Part shown: positions 15,801-27,005 of the stretch, piece by piece
Numbering within the stretch: the stretch's first letter is position 1
Layout of the letters: each line of letters opens with the position of its first letter
Assembly (NCBI GenBank): GCA_037954325.1
Contig: JBBMNZ010000006.1
Coordinates: forward strand, 5,734,001-5,798,000
DNA length: 64,000 nt
Reading direction: 5' to 3'
DNA from: Fistularia commersonii
Taxonomy: Eukaryota > Chordata > Actinopteri > Syngnathiformes > Fistulariidae
Program-made: the position numbers and the translations under genes
The notes under the pieces: model-generated
Told to the model about the DNA's origin: nothing
Databases searched by the model: none
What the model saw: the letters and a program-made list of their open reading frames with translations, nothing else

Positions 15801-17060
15801 TTTGAACCTGTGGCTGGATTACACTGAATTTGACATATATTCAAAGAATCATGTCCTTAACAACATATTTCAACAGCAGTTACCAGCTTGATGAATTTCA
15901 TGAGTTATTTCCACTCCGAATCAAAAACGCATCAAATCGGTGAGATAAGCACTTTTTGAACGAATGGCTATATCTTTTAAAGCTGTGGCTGGATTACACT
16001 GAATTTGACATTTATTGTGCAGAATCATGTCCTAAACAACATATTTCAACAGCAGAAACCAGCTTGATGAAATTAATTAGTTATTTCCACTCCGAATCAA
16101 AAACGCTTCAACTTGGTGAGATAAGCACTTTTTGAACGAATGGCTATATCTTTTGAAGTTGTGGCTGGATTACACTGAATTTGACATATATTGTGCAGAA
16201 TCATCTCCTAAACAACATATTTCAACAGCAGAAACCAGGTTGATGAAAATCATGAGTTATTTCCACTCCGAATCAAAAACACTTCAAATCGGTGAGATAA
16301 ACACTTTTTGAAGGAGTGGCTATATCTTTTAAATCTGTGGATGGATTACACTGAATTTGACATATATTGTGCAGAATCATTCCTAAACAACATATTTCAA
16401 CAACTGCAACCAGCTTGATGAATATTCATTGGATATTTCCACTCCGAATCAAAAACGCTTCAACTCGGTGAGAAAAGCACTTTTTGACCGAATGGCTATA
16501 TCTTTTAAAGCTGTGGCTGGATTACACTGAATTTGACATATATTCAAAGAATCGTGTCCTATTCAACATATTTCAGTTGCAAATACCAGCTTGAAAGTTG
16601 TCATTTGTTATTTACACTGTGTTTGAAAAACGCTTCAACTCGGTGAGATAAGCACTTTTTACCAGATGGCTGTATCTGTTGCACCAGTAGCTGGAGTTCA
16701 ATGATTTTGACATATACAGTGCAGAATCATCTCCTAAACAACATATTTCAACTGCAGAATCCAGCTTGATGAAATTCATTAGTTATTTCCACTCCGAATC
16801 AAAAACGCTTCAACTCGGTGAGATAAGCACTTTTTTGAACGAATGGCTATATCTTTTAAAGCTGTGGCTGAATTACACTGAATTTCAAATATATGGTGCA
16901 GAATCATGTCCTTAACAACATATTTCAAAAGCAGAAACCAGGTTGATGAAATTCATTAGTTATTTCCACTCCGAATCAAAAACATTTCAACTCGGTGAGA
17001 TAAGCACTTTTTGAACGAATGGCTACATCTTATAAGCTGTGGCTGGATTACACTGAATTT
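12850..17060. repeat. Higher-order repeat block II (6-mer then 10-mer, ~1757 bp)
   Basis: The variant CAGAATCAGGTCCTCAAC occurs at 12857, 13912 and 15669, giving steps of 1055 bp (6 monomers) and 1757 bp (10 monomers). Other private variants confirm the 1757 bp period: CAGATTCATGTCC near 13735 and 15492, and GGCTACATCTTATAAGC near 15266 and 17022. The repeat unit differs from block I but shares a B-type monomer with it. Confidence 0.9.
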
Positions 17061-20000
17061 GACATATATTTTGCAGAATCATCTCCTAAACAACATCTTT
17101 CAACAGCAGAAACCAGCTTGATGAAATTCATTAGTTATTTCCACTCCGAATCAAAAACGCTTCAACTCGGTGAGATAAGCACTTTTTGAACGAATGGCTA
17201 TATCTTTTAAATCTGTGGATGGATTACACTGAATTTAACATATATTGTGCAGAATCGTCTCCTAAACAACATATTTCAACAGCAGAAACCATCTCGATGA
17301 AATTCATTTGTTATTTCCACTCCGAATCAAAAACGCTTCAACTCGGTGAGATAAGCAGTTTTTGAACGAATGGCTATAACTTTTAGACTTGTAGCTGGAT
17401 TACACTGAATTTGACATATATTGTGCAAAATCATGTCCTAAACAACATATTTCAACAGCAGAAACCAGGTTGATGAAAATATTGAGTTATTTCCACTCTG
17501 AATCAACAACGCTTCAAATCGGTGAGATCAGCACTTTTTGAAGGAGTGGCTATATCTTTTAAATCTGTGGCTGGATTACACTGAATTTGAAATATATTGT
17601 TCAGAATCATGTCCTAAACAACATATTTCAACAGCAGAAACCAGCTTGATGAAAATATTGAGTTATTTTCACTCCGAATCAAAAACGCTTTAACTTGGTG
17701 AGATAAGCACTTTTTTGAAGGAATGGCTATATCTTTAGAACCTGTGCCTGGATTACACTGAATTTGACACGTATTGTGCAGAATCATGTCCTAAACAACA
17801 TATTTCAACAGCAGAAACCAGCTTGAGGAAATTAATTAGTTATTTCCACTCCGAATCAAAAACGCTTCAACTGGGTGAGATAAGCACTTTTTGAACGAAT
17901 GGCTATATCTTTTAAAGCTGTGGCTGGATTACACTGAATTTGACATTTATTGTGCAGAATCATGTCCTAAACAACATATTTCAACAGCAGAAACCAGCTT
18001 GATGAAATTCATTTGTTATTTCCACTCCGAATCAAAAACGCTTCAACTTGGAGAGATAAGTAGTTTTTGAACGAATGGCTATAACTTTTAGACTTGTAGC
18101 TGGATTACACTGAATTTGACATATATTGTGCAGAATCATGTCCTAAACAACATTTTTCAACAGCAGAAACCAGCTTGATGAAATTCATTTGTTATTTCCA
18201 CTCCGAATCAAAAACGCTTCAAATCGGTGAGAGCAGCACTTTTTGAAGGAGTGGCTATATCTTTTAAATCTGTGGCTGGATTACACTGAATTTGACATAT
18301 ATTGTGCAGAATCATGTCCTATACAACATATTTCAACAACTGAAACCAGCTTGATGAATATTCATTGGATATTTCCACTCCGAATCAAAAACACTTCAAC
18401 TTGGTGAGATAAGCACTTTTTGAACAAATGGCTATATCTTTTGAACTGGTGGCTGGATTGCACTGAATTTGACATTTATTGTGCAGAATCATCTCCTAAA
18501 CAACATATTTCAACAGCAGAAACCAGGTTGATGAAAATCATGAAGTTAATTCCACTCCGAATCAAAAACATTTCAAATCGGTGAGATAAACACTTTTTGA
18601 AGGAGTGGCTATATCTTTTAAATCTGTCGCTGGATTACACTGAATTTGACATATATTGTGCAGAATCATTCCTAAACAACATATTTCAACAACTGCAACC
18701 AGCTTGATGAATATTCATTGGATATTTCCACTCCGAATCAAACGCTTCAACTTGGTGAGATAAGCATTTTTTGACCGAATGGCTATATCTTTTAAAGCGG
18801 TGGCTGGATTACACTGAATTTGACATATATTCAAAGAATCATGTCCTATTCAACATATTTCAGTTGCAAATACCAGCTTGAAAGTCGTCATTTGTTATTT
18901 ACACTGTGTTTCAAAAACTCGGTGAGATAAGCACTTTTTACCAGATGGCTGTATCTGTTGCACCAGTAGCTGGAGTTCAATGATTTTGACATATACAGTG
19001 CAGAATCATCTCCTAAACAACATATTTCAACAGCAGAAACCAGCTTGATGAAATTAATTAGTTATTTCCACTCCGAATCAAAAACGCTTCAACTCGGTGA
19101 GAAAAGCACTTTTTGAACGAATGGCTATATCTTTTGAACTTGTGGATGGATTACACTGAATTTGACATATATAGTGCAGAATCATGTCCTAAACAACATA
19201 TTTCAACAGCAGAAACCAGCTTGATGAAATTCATTAGTTATTTCCACTCCGAATCAAAAACGCTTCAACTCGGTGAGATAAGCACTTTTTGAACGAATGG
19301 CTATATCTTTTAAATCTGTGGATGGATTACACTGAATTTGACATATATTGTGCAGAATCATCTCCTAAACAACATATTTCAACAGCAGAAACCAGCTTGA
19401 TGAAATTCATTTGTTATTTCCACTCCGAATCAAACCGCTTCAACTTGGAGAGATAAGTAGTTTTTGAACGAATGGCTTTAACTTTTAGACTTGTAGCTGG
19501 ATTACACTGAATTTTACATATATTGTTCAGAATCATGTCCTAAACAACATATTTCAACTGCAGAAACCAGCTTGATGAAATTCATTTGTTATTTCCACTC
19601 CGAATCAAAAACGCTTTAACTTGGTGAGATAAGCACTTTTTTGAAGGAATGGCTATATCTTTAGAATCTGTGCCTGGATTACACTGAATTTGACAAGTAT
19701 TGTGCAGAATCATGTCCTAAACAACATATTTCAACAGCAGAAACCAGCTTGATGAAATTAATTAGTTATTTCCACTCCGAATCAAAAACACTTCAACTTG
19801 GTGAGATAAGCACTTTTTGAACGAATGGCTATATCTTTTGAACTTGTTGCTGAATTACACTGAATTTGACATGTATTGTGCAGAATCATGTCCTGAACAA
19901 CATATTTCAAGAGCAGAAATCAGCTTGATGAAATTCATTAGTTATTTCCACTCTGAATCAAAAACACTTCAACTTGGTGAGATAAGCACTTTTTTGAACG

Positions 20001-20690
20001 AATGGCTATATCTTTTGAGCTGGTGGCTGGATTACACTGAATTTGACATATATTGTGCAGAATCATGTCCTAAACAACATATTTCAACAGCAGAAACCAG
20101 CTTGATGAAATTCATTAGTTATTTCCACTCCGAATGAATAACGCTTCAACTCGGTGAGATAAGCACTTTTTTAACGAATGGCTATATCTTTAAAAGCTGT
20201 GGCTGGATTACACTGAATTTGACATATATTGTGCAGAATCATCTCCTAAACAACATATTTCAACAGCAGAAACCAGCTTGATGAAATTCATTTGTTATTT
20301 CCACTCCGAATCAAAAACGCTTCAACTTGGAGAGATAAGCAGTTTTTGAACGAATGGCTATAACTTTTAGACATGTGGCTGGATTACACTGAATTTGACA
20401 TATATTGTGCAAAATCATGTCCTAAACAACATATTTCAACAGCAGAAACCAGGTTGATGAAAATATTGAGTTATTTCCACTCTGAATCAACAACGCTTCA
20501 AATCGGTGAGATCAGCACTTTTTGAAGGAGTGGCTATATCTTTTAAATCTGTGGCTGGATTACACTGAATTTGACATATATTGTGCAGAATCATGTCCTA
20601 AACAACATATTTCAACAGCAGAAACCAGGTTGATGAAAATATTGAGTTATTTCCACTCCGAATCAAAAACGCTTCAACTCGGTGAGATGA
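17060..20690. repeat. Monomeric satellite segment, no long-range period seen
   Basis: The 176 bp monomer continues, but I do not see near-identical copies at multi-monomer spacing apart from isolated similar monomers (for example the ATCAGCACTTTTTGAAGG variant near 17527 and 20510). Divergence between neighbours is higher than in the HOR blocks. It is transitional between the homogeneous core and the old edge. Confidence 0.7.
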
Positions 20691-23600
20691 GCACTTTTTT
20701 ACCAGATGGCTATATCTGTTGTACATGTGGCTGGATTACAGTGATTTTGACATATACTGTAGAGAATCATGTCCTATTCAACATATTTCAGCAGCAGATA
20801 CCAGCTTGAAAGTATTCATTTGTCATTTACACTGTCTTTCAAAAACGCTTCAACTCGTTGAGATAGGCACTTTTTGACCAGATGGCTATATCTGTTGTAC
20901 CTGTGGTTGGATTTCATTTATTTTGACATATTCTGTGCAGAATCATGTCCTGTTCAACATATTCAGCACCAGACACCAGAAGGAAAAAAATTCATTTGTT
21001 ATTTTCACTGTGTTTCAAAAATGCTTCAACTCGGTGAGATGAGCATTTTTTGACCAGATGACTATATCTGTTGTACCTGTGCCTGGATTTCAGTGATTTT
21101 GACATATTCTGTGCAGAAACATGTCCTGTTCAACATATTTCAGCACCAGACACCAGCTTGAAATTATTCATTTGTTATTTACCCTGTCTTTCAAAAACGC
21201 TTTAACTCGGTGAGATAAGCACTTTTTGACAAGATAGCTATATCTGTTGTACATGTGGCTGGATTTCGGTTATTTTGACATATACTCTGCAGAATCATGT
21301 CCTATTCAACATATTTCAGCAGCAGATACCAGCTTGAAAGTATTCATCAGTTTATTTACACAGTGTATCCAAAATGCTTCAACTCGGTGAGATGAGCACT
21401 TTTTGACAAGATGGCTATATCTGTTGTACCAGCAGCTGGATTTCAGTGATTTTGACATATTCTGTGCAGAATCATGTCCTATTCAACATATTTCAGCACC
21501 AGACACCAGCTTGAAGGAATTCATTAGTTATTTTCACTATGTTTCAAAAACGCTTCAACTCGTTGTAATGAGCACTTTTTGACAAGATGGCTATATCTGT
21601 TGTACCAGCAGCTGGATTTCAGTGATTTTGACATATTCTGTGCAGAAACATGTCCTGTTCAACATATTTCAGCACCAGACACCAGCTTGAAAAAAATTCA
21701 TTTGTAATTTCACTTTGTTTCAAAAACGCTTCAACTCGGTGAGATAAGCACTTTTTGGCCAGATGGCTATATCTGTTGTACATGTGGCTAGATTTCAGTG
21801 ATTTTAACATATACTGTGCAGAATCATGTTCTATTCAACATATTTCAGCAGCAGATACCAGCTTGAAAGTACTCATTTGTTATTTACACTGTGTTTCAAA
21901 AACACTTCAAATCGGTGAGATGAGCACTTTTTGACCAGATGGCTCTTTCTGTTGTACCAGCAGCTGGATTTCAGTGATTTTAACATATACTGTGCAGAAT
22001 CATGTCCTATTCAACATATTTCAGCAGCAGATACCAGCTTGAAAGTATTCATCAGTTTATTTACACAGTGTATCCAAAATGCTTTAACTCGGTGAGATAA
22101 GCACCTTTTGACCAGATGGCTATATCTGTTGTACATGTGGCTGGATTTCAGTGATTTTTACATGTGCCGTGCAGAATCATGTCCTATTCAACATATTTCA
22201 GCACCAGACACAAGCTTGAAAAAAATTCATTTGTTCTTTTCATTGTGTTTCAAAAACGCTTCAACTCGGTGAGATAAGCACTTTTGACTAGATGGCTATA
22301 TCTGTTGTACCTGCGGCTCGATTTCAGTGATTTTGACATATTCTGTGCAGAATCATGTCCTGTTCAACATATTTCAGTTGCAGATACCAGCTTGAAAGTA
22401 TTCATTTGTTATTTACACTGTGTTTCAAAAACACTTCAACTCGGTGAGATAAGCACTTTTTGACCAGATGGCTATATCTGTTGTACCTGTGGCTGGACAT
22501 CAGTGATTTTGACATATTCTGTGCAGAATCATGTCCTGCTCAACATATTTCAGCACCAGACACCAACGTGAAAGAATTCATTAGTTATTTACGCTATCAA
22601 AAATTCTTTAACTCTGTGAGATAAGCACTTTTTGACCAGATGGCTATGTCTTTTGAACCTGTTGCTGGATTTCAGTGATTTACACATAATCTGTACAGAA
22701 TCTTGTCCTATTCAACATATTTCAGCACCCGACACCAGCTTGAAAGTAGTCATTTGTTATCACTACTCTGTATCAAAAACGCTTCAACTGGATGAGATCA
22801 GTACTTTTTGACCAGATGGCTGTATCTGTTGAACATGTGGCTGGATTTCAGTGATTTTGATATTTGCTCTGCAGAATCATGTCCTATTCAACATATTTCA
22901 GTCCCAGTAACCTGCATGAATAAATTCATTAGTTATTTACACTGTGTAGCAAAAACGCTTCAACTCGGTGAGATAAGCAATATATTACCACATGGCTATA
23001 TCTTATAACCCCGAAATAGGATTTGATTGATTCTGACATATATTTTGCAGAATCATGTCCTATTCAACATATTTCAGAACCAGATACAAGGTCTAAAGAA
23101 TTCAAAAGTCATTAACAATTTGGACCATAAATGCTTCAACACGTTGAGATAAGCACTTTTTGACCACATGACTATATCTTCTAACTCTGCGATTGGATTT
23201 TAGTGATTTTAAAAATATTGTGCAGAATCGTGTCCTATTCAACATATTTCAGCACAAGACACAAGCTTGAAGGAATTCATAAGTTTTATACAATTATACC
23301 ATGAGGCTTTGACTAGGTAAGATAAGTACTTTTTGACCACATGGCTATATCTTTTAAATCTTATTGCTGGATTATAGTGATTTTTGACTACATGGCTATA
23401 TCTTTTGATCCTGCAGCTGGATTTGAGTGATTTTGAAATATAGTGTGCAGAATCATGTCCTTTTAAACAAATTTAAGCACCACACACAAGCTTGAAAGAA
23501 TAAATAAGTTATTTACAATTTGTAACATTAATGCTTAAACTCAGTGAAATAAGCACTTTTTGACGACATGGCTATATCTTTTGAACCCTTCGCTGGATTG

Positions 23601-23976
23601 CAGTGATTTTGACATATACTGTGCAGAATCTTGTCCTATTCAACATATTTCAGCACCACACACCAGCTTGTATGATTTCATTAGTTATTTACACTGTCCA
23701 TCAAAAACGCTTCAACTCGGTGAGATAAGCACTTTTTGACTACATGGCTATATCTTTTGATCCTGCGGCTGGATTTGATTGATTTTGAAATATAGTGTGC
23801 AGAATCATGTCCTTTTTAAAAATTTGACCACCATTCACAAGCTTGAAAGAATAAATAAGTTATTTACAATTTGTTACATTAATGCTTCAACTCGGTGAGA
23901 TAAGCACTTTTTGATGACATGGCTATATCTTTTGAACCTGTGGCTGGATTTCGGTGATTTTGACATATATTGTGCG
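20690..23976. repeat. Diverged edge of satellite, B-type monomers
   Basis: From about 20695 the monomer changes to a second family: TTTTGACCAGATGGCTATATCTGTTGTACC, then TTTCAGTGATTTTGACATAT, TATTCAACATATTTCAGCACC and TTTACACTGTGTTTC, replacing the A-type motifs. Adjacent copies differ at many positions and some are shortened or expanded, for example the local duplication of the GACTACATGGCTATATC segment near 23386. High divergence and decay are expected of an old array edge. Confidence 0.85.
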
Positions 23977-24975
23977 GACCGGGCCGCAAAGCCCCTGCAG
24001 CCCACTTCCACTTGAAGGCATTTTGACCTCCATCCTGCTTGCTGGCACTCATTGACCAGTCTCGTTTACTTGGAGAGCTTCTTCTGAAAAGCCTCTTCCA
24101 GGCGGTCTTCCCACGGGACGGTCAACTCCAGCATTATCACTTGCCTTGTGGCGTCTGATACAAGGACAATGTCAGGACAGAGGGTAGTGGTTGCAACATG
24201 GCTAGGGAACTTGAGCAGTTTTTCAAGGTCTACTAGCAGCTGCCAGTCTCTTGCAGATGTCAGGATGCCTGCTGGTGTTCTTTTAGCTGTGGCCGCCTGC
24301 TCCCCAGCCCTGACAAGGCCAATGGAGTTCTTGGCAGGGCGGAACTGCTTTGCCCAAACCAACCCTGTGCTGAGTGCCCCAGCGATGGTCTTCAGGACTT
24401 GGTCATGCCTCCATCGGTAGCGCTCCCCTCCTAATGCTGTGGTGCAGCAGCTTAGGACGTGTTTTATAGTGCCTCTCTTGGAACACAATGGGCAGGCTGG
24501 CGACTCTGCTAAGCCCCAAGTATGCAGGTTCGATGGACTGGGCAGCACATCGTACACTGCCTGGACAAGAAATTTGATGCGATGAGGCTCAGCTTTCCAG
24601 ATATTCATCCAGGTAACTTTCCTCTCAAGCGCATTTACCCATCTTGTCCAGGCTCCCTGCTGTCTCATGCCCACTGCCTTGCAAGATCTCGATTCCTCCA
24701 CAGCCGCTCTCACCTCCTCTTGGACCAGGCGCATCCTCTCCTTCCCCCTGATGTTCATTTGGGGGGTTGGGAAGGAACCTAGGCCAGCTCGTGTGACGAC
24801 TCCCACCAGAGTCCTATGGCGCAGCCTCGCTTCAGCTGTTTGTATGGCCTCTTCTGCAATCCACTTTCTGCCCGTCCTTACCTGGATTCCAGCATTAGCC
24901 ACCTTCGGATTGCTGGAATCCCTGTACAGCACCACCTCTCTGGCTCTGGCTACCTTGAACTTCTCCTCCAAGGAT
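23977..24975 (-). mobile_element. Internal fragment of an RLE-type LINE (R2/NeSL-like) inserted in the satellite
   Basis: A minus-strand frame runs from about 24975 to a stop at 24066, and homology continues past that stop to 23977. It encodes the C-terminal part of a retrotransposon protein: a zinc-knuckle CPLCSKRGTIKHVLSC (C-x2-C-x7-H), an RYRWRHDQ motif, then PDIVLVSDATRQVIMLELT, which fits the PD-(D/E)xK restriction-like endonuclease found at the C-terminus of R2, R4 and NeSL-clade LINEs. No reverse transcriptase core is present. The reading frame is nearly clean, but Tyr appears replaced by a stop in the KLSK-stop-TRLV segment compared with the second copy at 44.2 kb. Both ends are truncated inside coding sequence. 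The family assignment to NeSL rather than another RLE clade is inference. Confidence 0.8.
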
Positions 24976-25195
24976 TCAACATATTTCATCACCAGACACA
25001 TGCTTGAACATATTTCAGCACCATACATGAGCTTGAAAGAATTCATAAGTTATTTACAATTCGTACCATAAATACTTCAAATCTGTGAGATAAGCACTTT
25101 TAGACCACATGTATATATCTTTTAAACACGTTTTTGGATTTGAGTGATTTTGACATATATTGTGCAGAATCTTGTCCTATTCAACATATTTACAC
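24976..25195. repeat. Diverged satellite beyond the LINE insertion
   Basis: Satellite motifs resume at TTCAACATATTTCATCACCAG and run through TGAGATAAGCACTTTTAGACC and GGATTTGAGTGATTTTGACATAT to TATTCAACATATTT at about 25193. It is one to one and a half decayed B-type monomers; the first copy is shortened, with ACATATTTCAGCACC repeated after about 30 bp. Confidence 0.88.
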
Positions 25196-25557
25196 AATCG
25201 GTTCTGCAAGCCCTTTACCCAAAAAAATAGTTTTGATGACGTTGCTTCAACCAATCAGATTTTGAGTTGGCGACATCAAAGCGTTCATGCAGGCTTCAGC
25301 AACGTCAGCGTATGCACACCCTCTGATTGCATTGGTCAATTATTGATGCGTGATGAGCTCCTGCGGGAGCGCACCACGTTAATAAGATATTTTTTTATAG
25401 CCATAAACTAATTATTGGGGGGGAGGGGGAGGGTCAACACGTCGCCGGTTTATATAAAGCGACTTCTCATTAACCAAAAAGCTGCAGCGCTCAGGTGGGG
25501 GTAGGGGGTTGATTCGGACCACTACTGAAGGCATCAGTGTAAAATGCACAGCCCACC
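25196..25557. other. Unidentified insertion splitting the satellite edge
   Basis: Satellite homology stops after AACATATTT and restarts at CCACTGGATTTGAGAGATTTTGAC near 25555. The ~360 bp between is unlike the satellite, contains a G-rich run (25417-25435) and a TATATAAAG box-like string near 25451. I see no convincing inverted termini, target duplication or coding frame. It may be a non-autonomous transposon; the evidence is weak. Confidence 0.4.
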
Positions 25558-25627
25558 ACTGGATTTGAGAGATTTTGACTTATACTGTGGAGAATCATGT
25601 CCTATTCAACGTATTTCAGTACCAGAC
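25558..25627. repeat. Satellite relic left of the solo LTR
   Basis: The sequence CTGGATTTGAGAGATTTTGAC, TGGAGAATCATGTCC and TATTCAACGTATTTCAGTACC follows the B-type monomer order. It is the last recognisable piece before the LTR; the same monomer continues after the LTR at 26097. Confidence 0.8.
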
Positions 25628-26096
25628 TGTCAGGATCTCCTCTCGGCTGCCGAGAGGAGACACGGCTGGGATTAATTCGCAATCGGCGCCAGCTGCCGCT
25701 AATCAAGATCCCTATAAAGGGCAGCCGCACACTCTGCCTGGTGCTGGAGGATTGTGGCTGTCCCAGACCCCTACCCCAACTGGACCCCTACCCCGTTATG
25801 ACTGGACCCAGCCAGCTGGTGTAACATCTGATCCAGTCTTGACCCTGCCCGAGATCCAGCCTTGACCCTGCCTGAGATCCTCCCTGGGACCTGTCCTGGT
25901 GAGACCCAGTCCTTCCTGCCGTCACCCCGCCTGGAACCCGTCCTGGTGAGACCCAGCCCTGTGCAACTCTGTCTCGGGGCCAGGGGCTTACCACCGACAC
26001 CCTACCTGCCGTTCAAGCCAAATAAAGCGCTTTCAATCCAGATTCCTGCTCTGAGGTGTGGTTCCCTGCCCGAGTCCACTCCCGCGCATCGTGACT
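25628..26096 (+). mobile_element. Solo LTR-like element, about 469 bp
   Basis: Begins TGTCAGGATCTCC and ends near GCATCGTGACT, imperfectly mirroring the TGTCA...TGACA ends usual for LTRs. A TATAAAG box lies at about 25713 and an AATAAAG polyadenylation-type signal at about 26021, giving a U3-R-U5 layout on the plus strand. It splits a satellite monomer: CAGAC (25623-25627) is on the left and CAGAT (26097-26101) on the right, a possible 5 bp target duplication with one change, and the monomer resumes as CTTGAAAGAATACTTAA. No internal retroelement genes are present, so it looks like a recombined solo LTR. Alternative: another GC-rich repeat; the class (Gypsy or endogenous retrovirus) cannot be decided. 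Confidence 0.65.
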
Positions 26097-26124
26097 CAGA
26101 TGTAATCTTGAAAGAATACTTAAC
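26097..26124. repeat. Outermost satellite relic
   Basis: CAGATGTAATCTTGAAAGAATACTTAA aligns with the CAGACACCAGCTTGAAAGAATTCATAA segment of B-type monomers. It marks the last satellite sequence seen in the window. Confidence 0.6.
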
Positions 26125-26705
26125 TTGTCGTAACGGGGATGTGCCCTCAACAGCTGGTGCTGAGAAAGACCCCCTGGGTTTCCCCTGTTTCTTGATTGTT
26201 GAATTAAAACCATATCTTAAAGAGCGTAATCCTGAGAGCAACTTATACTTGCCTGATTGTTACTTTGCTAAACCCCAGCTCACAACATTGGTGTCAGAAG
26301 TGGAATGCAAAGCAACAACTATGCTCGGAGAAATGGAGGATATGACGCCCCTGCCAGAACTTCAATTGACCTTGCTGAAGTGGAGCATTAAGTTATCAGG
26401 TAGATTGGAGGGCGGCCTTAGGATTGGTTGCTGAGTACAGCTAACCTGCTTGGTGGGGGCTATGTAGTGTGTGGAATGGAGTCTGGCTGGCAAAACACCA
26501 GAATCTTTTGTGAGAGATGTGACACTAACCTGCACGTTAGTTGGTGCAATAGGGGTGCACCCTCAGCCTAACGGTTAGCGCTAAGAAAGACCCCCTGGAT
26601 TTCCCCTGTTCGTAGTCTGTTGAATTAAAATGGTCTCCTACAAAACACAATTCTGAGAGCAAGTTATCCTGTTACTTTGCCAAACCCAACCTCGCCACAA
26701 TATTT
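26125..26705 (+). mobile_element. Small LTR-retrotransposon remnant (TRIM-like), two ~165 bp repeats
   Basis: Two diverged direct repeats, about 26125-26288 and 26540-26702, share CTGAGAAAGACCCCCTGG, TTTCCCCTGTT, GTTGAATTAAAA, CCTGAGAGCAA and TGTTACTTTGC(T/C)AAACCC. Directly after the first repeat, at about 26289, is TGGTGTCAGAAGTGG, matching the complement of the 3' end of tRNA-Leu(CAA), as expected of a primer binding site. About 250 bp lie between the repeats, with no pol. The short LTRs and tiny interior fit a TRIM-like non-autonomous element or an internally deleted copy. No clear target duplication. Confidence 0.6.
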
Positions 26706-27005
26706 CCATCAAAGCTGTACAACAGGGCACATAGGTCAAACCTGTCCCAAAGACAACCAATCAGTTAAAATCCTCAAAGTAAGCTATTCATCACACATGC
26801 AGACCACACACACATTGAGATTTTGTGCTAGTGTTTGATCTCAGGTTCATGTGTTAGGTCACTTTTTCACAGCCCCACACTTGAGTCATTCACAGACAAA
26901 ACACATACACACAGAGGAAGAGATTGACATGGGGCAACTGATATTAGGAAAAAAACTAACTTTCTTATCCAGGTGCACCATCAGACCAAAACTCATATCT
27001 TTTAC
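26706..27005. other. Spacer with no feature recognised
   Basis: About 300 bp of AT-rich sequence with CA-rich patches between the LTR remnant and the RTE fragment. I see no coding frame, repeat family or RNA gene in it. Confidence 0.5.

Larger units (their letters stand above)
1..23976. repeat. Satellite array, 175-176 bp monomer, about 136 tandem copies
   Basis: The same 175-176 bp unit recurs head to tail without a break. Each unit carries, in order, a GAACGAATGGCTATATC block, GGATTACACTGAATTTGAC, TGTGCAGAATCATGTCC, AACATATTTCAACAGCAG, CCAGCTTGATGAAATTCA, TTTCCACTCCGAATC and CTTCAACTCGGTGAGATAAG. Spacing of the first block at 3117, 3292 and 3468 gives 175 and 176 bp. AT-rich, no gene inside. 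Short open frames of 60-106 codons are read-through of monomers and not genes. The left end of the array lies outside the window. Function unknown; length and organisation are compatible with a centromeric or pericentromeric satellite, which is inference. Confidence 0.97.

Noticed and set aside
1..23976. CENP-B box in the monomer (ATTCGTTCAAAAAGTGC on the minus strand)
   Set aside because: It has the TTCG and one A of the box but AGTG in place of the essential CGGG half, so it does not meet the consensus.
1..23976. CRISPR array
   Set aside because: The repeats are contiguous 176 bp monomers without short unique spacers, in a eukaryotic genome.
24148..25071. Plus-strand open frames over the LINE fragment
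   Set aside because: They are antisense shadows of the minus-strand endonuclease frame and have no recognisable protein similarity.
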